A stretch of DNA of 64,000 bases. Origin: Corallium rubrum. Taxonomy: Eukaryota > Cnidaria > Anthozoa > Scleralcyonacea > Coralliidae. Positions within the stretch are counted from its first letter, which is position 1. Each line of letters begins with the position of its first letter. The notes beneath the pieces are model-generated. The model ran no database searches, was not told the origin of the DNA, and saw nothing but the letters and a program-made list of their open reading frames with translations. The stretch lies in assembly GCA_964035015.1 (NCBI GenBank), contig OZ036011.1, forward strand, positions 10,456,194 through 10,520,193. Reading direction: 5' to 3'. This document shows, piece by piece, positions 23,270 to 34,479 of the stretch. A program made the position numbers and the translations under genes.

Positions 23270-23570
23270 TTTTTAATTCTTTGAAAGCTTTCATGGCGAT
23301 AATGTAATATGTGGAAACACCACGTAAAATATTTCTTTCCGAAGCTTTCGGCCTGTTGACTCAGGCCTTCGTTTTGTTTTCCAATTAATAAAATTAACGT
23401 GATACGCCATTGTATTCTTACGTGATTTAATTGATCAGTTGCTTAGTTTATAAATGAAGTGAGCCAACAACTTGTTGTCATTGCTCTGATGAAGGCCTGA
23501 GTCAACAGGCCGAAAGCTTAGCAAAGAAATATTTTACGTGGTGTTTCCACAAAACTTATTTATATAACTT
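23270..23570. mobile_element. Palindromic MITE (AAGCTTTCGGCCTG family), copy 2
   Basis: The arms GGAAACACCACGTAAAATAT ... GGCCTGTTGACTCAGGCC and the complementary GAAGGCCTGAGTCAACAGGC ... ACGTGGTGTTTCC are split by an unrelated insert of about 110 bases at the centre. Confidence 0.75.
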
Positions 23571-23877
23571 AAATTTATCCTCCTTGAAGCAATCGTCTTT
23601 CCAGACCTGCTTCTAAAATCGAGAAGATGAAATTGAGAGTGAATGCCAAGTATTTATACTATTAATAATATTTTTGTTTCAGATTGAGGGCATGTATGTC
23701 AATGATCAAAATGATGACGTATACACAAGTGCTAATGACGTCACGTGTACTACGAATCTTCGCCAATTGGCTGGGTCACCGTGACTGGATATGTTTCAAC
23801 GTAAGTGTTGCTATAATATTTTTTTTTCTTTGGAAAGTAACTTTTTGACGTTGGTGAAATTCTATACGTTGAAGACT

Positions 23878-24360
23878 GGAATTTATTTATTTATTTATTT
23901 ATTTATTATGTTTTTGCCAACAGTGTATAAAGAATATTTATACCTTCACACAAATAAATATATACATAATTAAACAACAGACGAACATGCACATGTACAA
24001 ACTAAACTTTAAGAGAAGTGGCAAGGATAGCCGCAACAGCGTGTGCCAATTACTGCGGTCCCGTACATAAATAGATTAATAAGAGGAAAAACAAAAAAAA
24101 ACAACCCAAAAAAGTTCAATTCAGATCAAAAGAAAAATAAATAAAAGAACGATGAAAATCCGCATAGTAAAAGCTGTCAAGTACAACAGCGAAGGTCACC
24201 AAGCAAGCTCCGGGCGGAGTTGCACTTGAGACAAACTGTTCTCCATGACCGAGGTTCATCTGGATCGTATGCACAGTCCAGCGCGAGAATGTAATAAGAT
24301 ATAATTTGAATTTTTAAAGTTGAATTAACGAATTTTTAAAGTTGAATTAACGAATTGACG
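23878..24360 (-). mobile_element. Non-LTR retrotransposon (LINE), 3'-terminal fragment
   Basis: The minus-strand frame ending at 24177 reads YDPDEPRSWRTVCLKCNSAR, then SLLGDLRCCT and stop. This is a C-terminal module shared with the plus-strand fragment at 56000 (EDPRTFKTICLKCNS, ending ISCCM). A 3' UTR and a (TTTA)n tail (23880-23906) follow. A 23-bp duplication lies at 24309-24355. The upstream reverse transcriptase is missing. Confidence 0.75.
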
Positions 24361-24397
24361 TAGTGGGTACAAAATCGTGATTTTTTAAGCTTGTTAA

Positions 24398-24875
24398 AGT
24401 GCACATGAAACGAAAATTAAGTTTGTCTTATTTGAAAGAACACTTAAAATGATAGAGTAACATCTTTTGAAGTTTTTCGTTTCCTTGCTTCGTTGTTGAA
24501 ATATATTTCAGTTTGTTTGAAATGTAAATTAAACAACTTGACGTCACATGTGCATAATGAGTTATCAGAGAAGGTTATATATCTTTGCTATTATCAAACC
24601 AAACTTAATTCGAAGGAAGTATGAGTGCGTGTTCCTCTCACAACGCCAAACATGTAGAATTTACAAGTGATTATCTTTGATAATAGCAAAGATATATAAC
24701 CTTATCTGATAACTCATTATGCACTGTCATGACGTCAAGTTGTTTAATTTACATTTCAAACAAACTGAAATATCTCAAGAACGAAGCAAGGAAACGAAAA
24801 ACTGCAAAAGATTTACTCTATCAATTTAAGTGTTCTTTCAAATAAGACAAACTTAATTTTCGTTTCATGTGCACT
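24398..24875. mobile_element. Fold-back element with TTAA target sites (478 bp)
   Basis: Arms of about 200 bp, starting AGTGCACATGAAACGAAAA and ending in its complement TTTTCGTTTCATGTGCACT, flank a unique core of about 75 bp. TTAA lies directly outside both ends (24394-24397 and 24876-24879), as for piggyBac-type insertion. An element with the same AGTGC ends and TTAA is at 47703. Confidence 0.8.
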
Positions 24876-25035
24876 TTAATGACGTCTAAAGTACTAGCAT
24901 TGCGTCAAACACGCTCGTGGGCGCAGAAAAAGGTAGCCCTATTAAGGTAAGACTACACGTAGACTTGGATGAATACTACACGCTGCACGTGTTTTCCAAA
25001 TTTTGACACATGCTATGACTGACGTTAGTGTTCCA

Positions 25036-25153
25036 GGGGAGCACGGGTGGCGTGTGCTGTTAGCACGCTGCCTCTCACCAAAAGTTAAGCCTGGTTAGAC
25101 GGGGTTAGTACTTGGATGGCTGACCGCTTGGGAATGAGAGTCATGGCCAGAAA
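25036..25153 (+). mobile_element. 5S/tRNA chimeric SINE, 5' part
   Basis: GGGGAGCACGGGTGGCGTGT and GTTAGCACGCTGCCTCTCACC are tRNA-like. The next part, AAGTTAAGCCTGG then GGTTAGTACTTGGATGGC and GACCGCTTGGGAAT, is closely like the 3' half of 5S rRNA. A DNA element interrupts it at 25154. Confidence 0.8.
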
Positions 25154-25760
25154 TAGCCTGGTACCCTGGCCCAATCAAAGAATATGGGCCAGGTAACCAC
25201 TAAAGACATCTGCTTTCCTATTGGCTGAAATTTCGCGCGTTTTTAGTGGCTATGAGTAAAACTGCAATCGTCATAAGTGGATTTAGCCCTGATGACGCGA
25301 GAATGAGATTAGTGGTTACCTGGCCCCAACCTCGTACCCAGGGCCATTTGTAGAGAACTGGGCCAAGATGGCGAATAAAACAAAATGGCGGAAACAAATG
25401 GCCCTGGTGGAGGCTAGCTCAAAATGCGCAGTATATTGCGCATTTTATTAACTAGAACTCAGTTCTTTACACAGTAATTATACTTAATTACACCTAATTA
25501 TTGCATGGTTTAAAATATAATTTCCCGTGCCGTGTGCAGGAACAACCGACAAGGTCAAAATACAATTTTTAAAAAAACAAAACAAAATCAAACCTTCTGA
25601 TTTACGCCATAAGCTCTTGACCAATCAGAGGCTGAGATAGCCTAGCCTCCACCAGGGCTATTTGTTCCCGCCATCGTGGCCCAGTTCCCTACAAATGGCC
25701 CTGGGTACGAGGTGGACCTGGCCCTTATTTCTTTTGAAATTGGGCCAGGGTACCAGGCTA
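25154..25760. mobile_element. 607-bp Mutator-like non-autonomous element with nested inverted repeats
   Basis: The ends TAGCCTGGTACCCTGGCCC and GGGCCAGGGTACCAGGCTA are perfect inverted repeats. GGCCAGAAA flanks both sides (25145-25153 and 25761-25769), a perfect 9-bp target duplication typical of Mutator-like elements. A second inverted pair lies inside (CCCAGGGCCATTTGTAG near 25337; its complement near 25690). The short open frames here are not genes. Confidence 0.8.
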
Positions 25761-26159
25761 GGCCAGAAATTGCAGACATTTGAGCAAGCGCGCCTGTCGG
25801 TCAGCGGCTATCGCGTATATCCCTTAAACCTCCCAATTATCCTCTTCAGACCTTCACGTTCGCCAAATGCTTGTGTCTCGTGTGACGTGTCGAAGCTATC
25901 GAACTGGTGTTACCACAAATTCTCGTTTGTATTACTGTATTCGGATGTGTTGTACCATCAACCTTTACTGCAGCCCTTCAGATTTAGGCCAGCGAATGGC
26001 GAATTTCGCCGGTGGCTGAGCGGATTTTGTAGCAAATTCGCCGTGTGGTAGAATTCAATATGGCGGCCAATATGCAGACAACCTTGAAGTTTAGTGATTT
26101 ATTCTAAGATAAAATGCATCATATCCGACTCAGTTGTATGGCATTTTATTTTTTTACCT

Positions 26160-26320
26160 CTGATGGCTGGAAATGGCATTTGCGAGCTTCAAAATGTCAA
26201 AATATCCCGGGGGGCATGCCCCAGGACCACCCTAGCAGGATGGTCCTCCGGACCATGCAGGGCCTTCGGCCCTGATTCTCCGGGTCAACTATTTCATTCT
26301 CCAGACCCTTTCACAAAAAC
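26160..26320 (+). mobile_element. Fragment of a TIR element (CCCGGGGGGCATGCCCC block)
   Basis: GGAAATGGCATTTGCGAGC and ATATCCCGGGGGGCATGCCCC resemble the interiors of the elements at 919-1282 and 38400-38736. The ends are not preserved. Confidence 0.5.
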
Positions 26321-26629
26321 CTGAAACGCTATTTACAATATGAATTTTACTGCAATACTTGAATATTTGGCACGGAAGTCTAAAACTAGCGTGGTCAGGA
26401 TAAGGCTAAGGGTTTGAGGAAACAGGTTTTCCGTCCATTTCCCAAGATGCAAAGCGTGATGACAATTCTGGTTGACCTTGGTTGATCATCTTGGGTAACA
26501 TGTTTTCCTATTTATCCATTTACGTTTTCCAGTCGCTCAAGTGGGGTGTATTTTTAAACCACTTGTTCCAAAAAAGGAAAGCTACAAATCTGACGTGTTT
26601 GCTTAATATAGCGAGCTTTGTTCTTACTG

Positions 26630-27285
26630 GATCCCAAGGGAGAACAGTTTAGATATGATTAATAGGGTTATCCAGTATAAATAAAGTTAGTTTAGTTTCC
26701 TCTGGTTTCCCTCTGTAGTAACACTGGACCAATGAGGGTTGACCCTTACTTGGCTTCTAGGGAGAACAGTTTAGATATGACTAATAAGGTTATCCAGTAT
26801 AAATAAAGTTAGTTTAGTTTACTCCAGACCAATGAGGGATGACCTTTACTGGGTTTCGATCTAGTGAGAACACTTTAGATATGACTAATAAGGTTATCCA
26901 GTGCAAATAAAGTTAGTTTAGTTTACTCTGGTTCCTCTTGTAGTAACACTGGACCAATGAGGGATGACCTTTACTGGGCTTCGATCTAGTGAGAACAGTT
27001 TAGATATGACTAATAAGGTTACCCAGTGTAAATAAATTAGTTTAGTTTCCTCTGGTTTCCTCTTGTAGTAACACTGGACCAATGAGGGATGACCTTTACT
27101 GGGCTTCGATCTAGTGAGAACACTTTAGATATGACTAATAAGGTTATCCAGTGCAAATAAAGTTAGTTTAGTTTACTCTGGATTCCTCCTGTAGTAACAC
27201 TGGACCAATGAGGGATGGTCCTTACTGGACCTCTAAAGTGAACAGTTTAGATATGACTGATAGGGTTATCCAGGATAAATATAGG
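26630..27285 (+). repeat. Tandem array of SINE-B 3' body, about 5 units of 106-130 bp
   Basis: Each unit has TAACACTGGACCAATGAGGG, GAGAACAGTTTAGATATGAC, TTATCCAGT(A/G)(T/C)AAATAAAG and TTAGTTTAGTTT. The matching single body with a tRNA-like head is at 13078-13412. Confidence 0.85.
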
Positions 27286-27449
27286 CTAGTTTTTATATAT
27301 AATTAGTGTTACGAACTTAAAGTTCTAAAAACGACTTTAACATAAGCTTATATAGCCACGCCATTTGTAACATCACAATTTTTAACTATAGGTTTCAATT
27401 ATTTTCAAATTGAGTAAAACGCAGCTTTAACTTCAGATATCTTAAGTCC

Positions 27450-28060
27450 TGACATTTCATTTTGACGAAAGGCTCTACGCGAAACGTCAGTATTTCGTTA
27501 TCAAAACTATTCTCGGCAGTTTACCATCTTTTCACTTTGCTTTATCTAAAACACTGCCTACACAGCACTCTACATTTTACTCTGATGAAGGGCTCTGCGC
27601 GAAACGTCAGTATTTCGTTATCAAAACTCTTCTCAACAGTTTACCATCTTTTCACTTTGCTCTATCCAGAACACTGCCTACACAACACTGTAGTTTTTAC
27701 TCTGATGAAGGGCTCTGCTTGAAACGTCAGTATTTCGTTATCAAAACTATTCTCAGCAGTTTACCATCTTTTCTCTTTGATCTCTCCGGCTAAAACTGCC
27801 TACACAGCACTCTACATTTTACTCTGATGAAGGGCTCTGCGCGAAACGTCAGTATTTCGTTATCAAAACTTTTCTCAGCAATTTACCATCTTTTCACTTT
27901 GCTCTATCTAAAACACTGCCTGCACAACACTCTACATTTTACTCTGATGAAGGGCTCTGCGCGAAACGTCAGTATTTCGTTATCAAAACTATTCTCAGCA
28001 ATTTACCATCTTTTCCCTTTGATCTGTCCGGCTAAAACACTGCCTACACGGCACTCTGGT
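27450..28060 (+). repeat. 121-bp tandem repeat, 5 units (CGAAACGTCAG family)
   Basis: Units start near 27463, 27582, 27701, 27822 and 27942. Each has GATGAAGGGCTCTGCGCGAAA, CGTCAGTATTTCGTTATC, TTTACCATCTTTTCAC and ACACTGCCTACACAGCACTC. The open frames across them mirror this period and are not genes. Single diverged units occur at 15622, 16855, 28340, 39690 and 47170. Confidence 0.85.
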
Positions 28061-28339
28061 TTTTTACACTCTCAGAAGCATCTCGTTTGTTAGAAGAAGC
28101 GTTCTTTAGTGGCTTGCTTTAAAACTTTGGATATCTCAGGTTATTCTATATACCGTATATATTTCTTGCACGAGATCGTGATCTTTAGGAATCCAATATA
28201 TTTTATGGACAAATTAATGTTATTGTCTATTATTTAACAACAATGCATGAATACCACATGTAATTAAATATACCCACGTCTTTATAGAGTGGCATCACGT
28301 TTTAACTTGCTTAAATCACAAACGCCTGGGTGTCGCCTG

Positions 28340-28830
28340 GTAAAACTAATCTACTCTGATGAAAAGCTCCGCTCGAAAGTCAGTATTTCCTTCTTCAAAA
28401 TCTCAGCAGTGTACCATCTTTTTAAAATAAAGTAAGGTTAGATATACTGCCGAAACAGAGAACGTAGGAGTCTAACGTTTCGAGCGAAGGCCCTTCGTCA
28501 GAGAGAAAACGTTTTCTGTCTGACGAAGGGCCTTCGCTCGAAACGTTAGACTCCTACGTTCTCTGTTTCGGCAGTATATCTAACCTTGCTATATTTCGAT
28601 TGTTGTTTCTACACTGCCTACGCAGCACACTACTTTTATTATACTGTATGTATGTTTCTCTCTGAAAGAAGGACCTTCGCTCGAAACGTTAGACTCCTAC
28701 GTTCTCTGTTTCGGCAGTATATCTAACCTTACTATATTTCGATTGTTGTTTCTACACTGCCCACGCAGCACGTACTTTTATTATACCATCTTTTTACTTT
28801 GCTCTATCCAAAACACTTCCTACGCAGTAC
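28340..28830. repeat. CGAAACGTTAGACTCC repeat with a central palindrome
   Basis: A unit containing GAAGGGCCTTCGCTCGAAACG, TTAGACTCCTACGTTCTCTG and GGCAGTATATCTAACCTT occurs inverted and direct around 28500 and again direct at 28670-28800. Another copy is at 59545. Confidence 0.8.
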
Positions 28831-28984
28831 TCTACTTTTGTATATTACACCCTAGCCAGGCACACCCAGAATAAATTGTAGTGTAGTATATATAAATTAG
28901 CTCAATTATCTCTGGAAATTGCATTTACGTCAGGCTTTGAGTTGTCTTGGTTTCCCCATAGGTGGGTGTATGATAAGATGGTTT

Positions 28985-30925
28985 GATAAGGTGGGTAGGT
29001 GTGTGTATGATGATTGCTTGCTTGCTTGCTTGGTTGGTTGCATGAGTGCATGGTTGGTTGGTTGGTTGGTTGGTTGGTTGCACGAGTGCAATGTTGGTTG
29101 GTTGCATGAGTGCATGGTTGGTTGGTTGATTGCACGAGTGCAGTGTTGGTTGGTTTGTTGCATGAGTGCATGGTTGGTTGGTTGCGAGTGCAATGTGGGT
29201 TGGTTGGTTGCATGAGTGCATGGTTGGTTGGTTGGTTGCATGAGTGCATGGTTGGTTGGTTGGTTGCATGAGTGCATGGTTGGTTGGTTGGTTGCATGAG
29301 TGCATGGTTGGTTGGTTGGTTGCATGAGTGCATGGTTGGTTGGTTGGTTGCATGAGTGCATGGTTGGTTGGTTGGTTGCATGAGTGCATGGTTGGTTGGT
29401 TGGTTGGTTGCATGAGTGCATGGTTGGTTGGTTGGTTGCATGAGTGCATGGTTGGTTAGTTGGTTGGTTGCATAAGTGCATGGTTGGTTGGTTGGTTGCG
29501 TAAGTGCATGGTTGGTTGCATAAGTGCATTGTTTGGTTAATTGGTTGGTTGCATAAGTGCATGGTTGGTTGGTTGGTTGGTTGGTTGGTTGGTTGGTTGG
29601 TTGCATAAGTGCATGGTTGGTTAGTTGGTTGGTTGCATAAGTGCATGGTTGGTTGGTTGGTTGCGTAAGTGCATGGTTGGTTGCATAAGTGCATTGTTTG
29701 GTTAATTGGTTGGTTGCATAAGTGCATGGTTGGTTGGTTGGTTGGTTTGTTGCATGAGTGCATGGTTGGTTAGTTGGTTGGTTGCATAAGTGCATGGTTG
29801 TTGGTTGGTTGGTTGGTTGGTTGGTTGGTTGGTTGCATAAGTACATGGTTGGTTGGTGTTGGTTGGTTGGTTGGTTGGTTGGTTGGTTGGTTGGTTGGTT
29901 GGTTGGTTGGTTGGTTGGTCGGTCGGTCGGTTGGTCGGTTGGTTGGTTGGTTGGTTGGTTGGTTGGTTGGTTGGTTGGTTGGTTGGTTGGTTGGTTGGTT
30001 GGTTGGTTGGTTGGTTGGTTGGTTGATCGGCTGTTTGATTGGTTGCATAAGTTCAGTTGGTTGGTTGGTTGGTTGGTTGGTTGGTTGGTTGGTTGGTTGG
30101 TTGGTTGGTTGGTTGGTTGGTTGGTTGGTTGGTTGGTTGGTTGGTTGGTTGGTTGGTTGGTCGGTCGGTTGGTTGGTTGATCGGCTGTTTGGTTGGTTGC
30201 ATAAGTGCATGGTTGCTTGGTTGGTTGATTGATTGATTGCTTGGTCGGTTAGTTGATTGCATGAGTGCATGGTTGGATGGTTGGATGGTCGGTCGGTCGG
30301 TCGGTCGGTCGGTCGGTCGGTCGGTCGGTCGGTCGGTCGGTCGGTCGGTCGGTTGGTTGGTTGGTTGGTTGGTTGGTTGGTTGGTTGGTTGGTTGGTTGG
30401 TTGATCGGCTGTTTGATTGGTTGCATAAGTTCATGGTTGGTTGGTTGGTTGGTTGGTTGGTTGGTTGGTTGGTTGGTTGGTTGGTTGGTTAGTTGGTTGG
30501 TCGATCCATTGGTTGGTTTGTCGGTCGGTCGATTGGTTCCGTTGGTTAGTTGGTTGGTTGCATGAGTGCATGGTTGGTTGGTTGGTTGGTTGGTTGGTTG
30601 GTTGGTTGGTTGGTTGGTTGGTTGGTTGGTCGGTCGGTTGGTTGGTTGATCGGTCATAGTGCATGGTTGCTTGGTTGGTTGATTGATTGATTGCTTGGTC
30701 GGTTAGTTGATTGCATGAGTGCATGGTTGGATGGTTGGATGGTCGGTCGGTCGGTCGGTCGGTCGGTCGGTCGGTCGGTCGGTCGGTCGGTCGGTCGGTT
30801 GATTGGTTGGTTGGTTGGTTGGTTGGTTGGTTGCATGAATGCATGGTTGGTTGGTTGGTTGGTTGGTTGGTTGGTTGGTTGGTTGGTTGGTTGGTTGGTC
30901 AAATGGTTGCTTGGTTGCTTGTACC
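28985..30925. repeat. 1.9-kb TTGG array with higher-order structure
   Basis: (TTGG)n broken by CATGAGTGCA or CATAAGTGCA blocks (a 28-bp unit at 29220-29450) and by TCGG runs (30290-30350 and 30740-30800). Segments are re-duplicated at offsets of about 165 bp (29446 against 29611) and about 454 bp (30209 against 30663). Frames of up to 314 codons on both strands (Asn-Gln-Pro-Thr or Trp-Leu-Val-Gly) result from the repeat. Confidence 0.92.
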
Positions 30926-30929
30926 TACC

Positions 30930-31852
30930 CAGTGAGGTATCAAGCTGGAAAGCCAAGGTAAAGAAAAATCACGCTATTTGCGAATGTCGCAAAAACCGCT
31001 ACTGGGAGGAAGGTTGTGGAAAGATCCCTTACCTACCGCGGAGGAAGATTGAAAACTATTTCTAACTCTGTGGTTTGCGTGATATTTATCCCCTGGCTAT
31101 TGTCGATTGGTGCGTTCAATGCAAATACCTGACCGTAGTCATGGCCCCTATACAGGAAACGGGCGGAGTTGCTAGATAATTGTTAGAGCAATTATTTCCG
31201 GCGTGTTTTTAACTGAGGTTGGGATTTTTTAAACTATTATAGTGTAGAATATTCGAATTAAGTCAAACACAACACAGTGTATATTTTTATGCCCGACATA
31301 TTCTTTATGCTATGAAGTTACGAGCAGTTAAGATATAATTTTTTATTACAACGTTACGGTTGAGGAATGTTGACGTTTCGTGAGGTCATTAACGTTGTTG
31401 ATGAACTTGGAATAGATTTTGGATGGACTTCATTTGAGGAGTTCGTTCGGCAAAACCTTGATAGTCTTATATTATATATGATCTACTTCAACTTGGTTCC
31501 ATTTTTGTTCGTTATGGTGACTTTTTTCGCCCATCGCGTGTTCTTGAGTGCCGAGGCTGTTCGTGTGTCATTCCGTTACGTCATATAGGCACTCTATGAC
31601 TGGTTTTCATTGGTCCCTTTCAAGTATAGTGGTCTTGAGCTGTCAAGTATTTGACCAACAGCGGAACGTTAATGATTTCAACTTCCCGTTATCTTCATCC
31701 CATTTTTAGTCGTGATATGATAGGCACGAGAGCAAGCCACTCCATTCTTATACTGCTAATTGTGTACTTTAATTTGTCAATACAAAGTTTCTTTAGCCTA
31801 GCTTACAAAGGATTTGTTATCAACAAACATTGAAAACTCTTTATCGAAAGCG
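30930..31852 (+). other. Upstream region of gene B
   Basis: Unique sequence between the TTGG array and gene B. It holds a TTACGTCA variant CRE at 31576-31583, a reverse CCAAT box at 31609-31613 and a weak TATAGT at about 31625. A 73-codon frame at 31367-31588 encodes a hydrophobic peptide with no recognised motif. Confidence 0.45.
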
Positions 31853-33034
31853 ATGGGGAGTAACAAACCAGAGTGTGATAAATCAACTGATCAAACTTCG
31901 AACCAAGATGATCAAAACGAGTTAAGTTTGGCCATTTCCAAAGCAGTTACACAAGTGTTAGAAAGTTCAGACTGGAGGTCTCTCTCTTTCCCTTTAGACG
32001 CCGGCGCGGGAAAGCATTCGAAAGCGAAGAACAATGTAAAACGACCTATGAATGCGTTCATGTTATACGCTCAAGCGGCCAGGAAGAAGTTGTCTCATTT
32101 ATATCCCGATTTGAGCTACGCCAAGCTGAGTAAAACTTTGGGAAGAATCTGGAAATCTCTGGAGGACAGTGAAAAACAACCGTTCGTCGAAGAGGCCGAA
32201 CGACTTCGACAGAAGCATAAAATAGATCATCCAGACTATAAGTTTCAACCGAAGCGCAAAGAGAAGAGGCGAAATGTGACCCCGAACAAGGAATCCTTTG
32301 AGAATGGTAAAATAAGTACTGGAGACGTGTTAAAGGTACTTAGTTCGAGTGGAAATCCTGGGTCTGTTATGAAACACGAGTCTCAGAACATCTGGGCTCA
32401 GAACTTTCACAATGGCATCGCGTCGCCCGCTGCGGTTCTCGCTCTTCAGACGAACCTAAACCGACACGGAGCGGTTGGTCATCATGGCGATGACCCAGCA
32501 CACTTGCATCCGTACTCGTCGACGAGAAACGAGCAAGCAGTGAGTTCACGGCGAAGTTATCCCGTTACTTCTAGCCCCGATGTATCAAAGATTAACGCCA
32601 GTTCTATCCCACATCATCATTATACAGCACCCGCTTCGATCTCTCAGCGATCACTCGCGGCGACGGGTACAACGAATGCTGCCTTTCAAACTCGCTTCTA
32701 TGTGCCGCCTCCTCTCCATCGCGCATCAACAGCTGGTCTATTCTCGCCTTCCTCCTACAGACTAACCAAAGGACCACCCTCGAGTCTCACCAGCCCACCT
32801 CCATTCAATCAGGGCAACGACTTCCATCATCTCTCACCTAATTCTCAAGCGTACCCTGCTCGTGATCTTTCGCTTGCGGTCGGCAACCCGTTCGTCAAAT
32901 GCCATCCACCACAAGCCATGAATACTCAACCACCCCCTCTTACTCCTGCTGAAGATCAATCCTCGACTTTACTCACTGGAGTCAACCAAATCCTGAGAGA
33001 CATGTTTGGCAATGATAAGAACAGTGTAATGTAG
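31853..33034 (+). CDS. SoxE-like: SoxE-like HMG-box transcription factor (gene B)
   Basis: A 393-residue, intron-free nuclear DNA-binding protein. The frame is open from 31814 but begins there with TTG; the first ATG is at 31853 in a good context (GCGATGG), and the resulting N-terminus matches the layout of the other three genes. Residues 25-48 (AISKAVTQVLESSDWRSLS) are the clearest SoxE-type dimerisation segment in the window. Residues 63-133 are the HMG box ([43 protein letters not shown]) followed by basic KRKEKRR. FMLY, as in TCF/LEF proteins, replaces the SOX FMVW, and LSYAK replaces LHNAE. The C-terminal half is Ser/Pro/His-rich and ends with GVNQILRDMFGN, a possible short helix. It is the only plus-strand member of the cluster. 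Family role: cell-fate control; the actual targets are unknown. Confidence 0.93.
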   Translation: MGSNKPECDKSTDQTSNQDDQNELSLAISKAVTQVLESSDWRSLSFPLDAGAGKHSKAKNNVKRPMNAFMLYAQAARKKLSHLYPDLSYAKLSKTLGRIWKSLEDSEKQPFVEEAERLRQKHKIDHPDYKFQPKRKEKRRNVTPNKESFENGKISTGDVLKVLSSSGNPGSVMKHESQNIWAQNFHNGIASPAAVLALQTNLNRHGAVGHHGDDPAHLHPYSSTRNEQAVSSRRSYPVTSSPDVSKINASSIPHHHYTAPASISQRSLAATGTTNAAFQTRFYVPPPLHRASTAGLFSPSSYRLTKGPPSSLTSPPPFNQGNDFHHLSPNSQAYPARDLSLAVGNPFVKCHPPQAMNTQPPPLTPAEDQSSTLLTGVNQILRDMFGNDKNSVM

Positions 33035-33203
33035 TGAACCATACATGTATTTATCGTACACTTAGAGATTATACATTGACGCTTTTTTGAATATAGTTCC
33101 CCTTCTCATTTGAATAGTTTTTAAAGTAATATTAATTGTATATTAGTTGTATCAATTATTTGATGCCATACGACGTTCGCAATACTGTGCTTTTTACACT
33201 TGT

Positions 33204-33209
33204 AATAAA
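33204..33209 (+). promoter_or_regulatory. Poly(A) signal for gene B
   Basis: AATAAA 170 bases past the stop, followed within 30 bases by the T/G-rich CTTGTCTTCTTGTTTG, a typical cleavage context. Confidence 0.65.
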
Positions 33210-34475
33210 TTCGTACTTACAAATATCTTGTCTTCTTGTTTGATTGCATAGACAAAGAAAAGTCAAAGATAGACTATAACTTGTTATTTAACTTGACGTG
33301 TCTTAGACACAAACATTATTCAGACTGTTTATTTCGATATTGTGTCAATATATGATTCTGACTCACTACTGTGACAAAGACTAGAAGATGAGATGAAATT
33401 AAGAAGATCAGATATTTACTTAACTTATAAAGTGAAAAGCGAGATATTAAAGTATAAGCTATATTGTAGAGGTAGTCTATACCAGGAAAATGTTCTAAAC
33501 TAATTGGGTCAAGTCCCAAGCAAATGCGCCAAAAAAAACAGCGAGAAACTAATCGTTTGAAACGATCGACAGTCGGCATATTTTATAAATATGTTCCCAT
33601 AGTATAATCTACCTGCGGGCTGTATAAAGTAATTTTTGTATCAGTAAAGCAATTTTCTGGTTCAATAGGTTAGTCAACTCCGAGCTTCTTCGTTGCTCCT
33701 TCCCAGCGATGTCTTATACAGTATCGGGACTGAAAACGGGAAAGTCGAAGAGCCAATATTTTTTTTGTCTGACTATAGAACACTCGTCGATTTCACGACT
33801 GTTGTCTGAAATAACAAAATACTCACAGGCAAACAACTCGTGAAATGATCACCTTCTTGGTGAGACGCAGTAGGCCGCATATATACTGTATGTCACCGAA
33901 CGTATCCTTAATTTATGCAGCATTTTTTTAGTATAATTACGAATACAATGGATGCAATGCTAATCAGGTGACTAACACAACAATTGAAATGTTCAAATAA
34001 CAGGCAACATGTCATGTTGATTATTTTTTTATATTTAGCTTTATGTGTGTTCCGTTGTAATTTACTACTTGTGTTATGTCGTAAGCGAAGCTGATTAAAC
34101 TAGGAACTGTATAATTTAAAGTTTTTAAGAAATTCCTTGGATTTTCTCATTGGATTTTTTTTACTTTTGAAACTGAATTTTGCGGGGATTTTTTTGAGAG
34201 TAATTATTAATTTTCCAAAGATTTCGTGGATTTTTAAAGGATTTTACGAATTGTCCATGGATATTAGTGATTTTTCAAAGATTTTATGGATTTTTAAGGA
34301 TTGGGGTTTTTAAGAATTTTTTGCGAGATATAGTCCCAAGGTATAGTTCCAGATTTTAGCCGCATGATAGCTAAAGCTACGTTTCATGGCATTATTATTT
34401 CTTGGTTCTGACAACATCAGCATGTTATGACTGCTACGTAAATTATAAAGATAAAGGATAAATGACTGGGGGGCT
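33210..34475. other. No recognisable gene; T-rich degenerate repeats
   Basis: AT-rich sequence. At 34130-34330 short degenerate units of GGATTTTT and TTTCAAAGATTTTATGG recur. No exon is supported. Confidence 0.4.
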
Positions 34476-34479
34476 AATC

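Noticed and set aside
25662..26324. Two adjacent frames of 129 and 76 codons
   Set aside because: They run across the end of the Mutator-like element and a TIR-element fragment, with no protein motif.
27462..28093. Two frames encoding a repeated RNVSISLSKLFS peptide
   Set aside because: The peptide period equals the 121-bp DNA repeat, and single diverged DNA units elsewhere are not coding.
28902..30956. Open frames of up to 314 codons on both strands (Asn-Gln-Pro-Thr or Trp-Leu-Val-Gly repeats)
   Set aside because: They follow from a tetranucleotide repeat that has no stop codon in any frame. Several overlapping frames are equally open.
31367..31588. 73-codon frame upstream of gene B with a hydrophobic segment
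   Set aside because: No recognisable motif, and its length is within chance expectation. It could be an upstream ORF if the transcript starts far upstream, but nothing shows that.
31814..31852. Upstream extension of gene B
   Set aside because: The frame there starts with TTG, not ATG. The first ATG with a good context is at 31853, and the N-terminus then matches the other family members.
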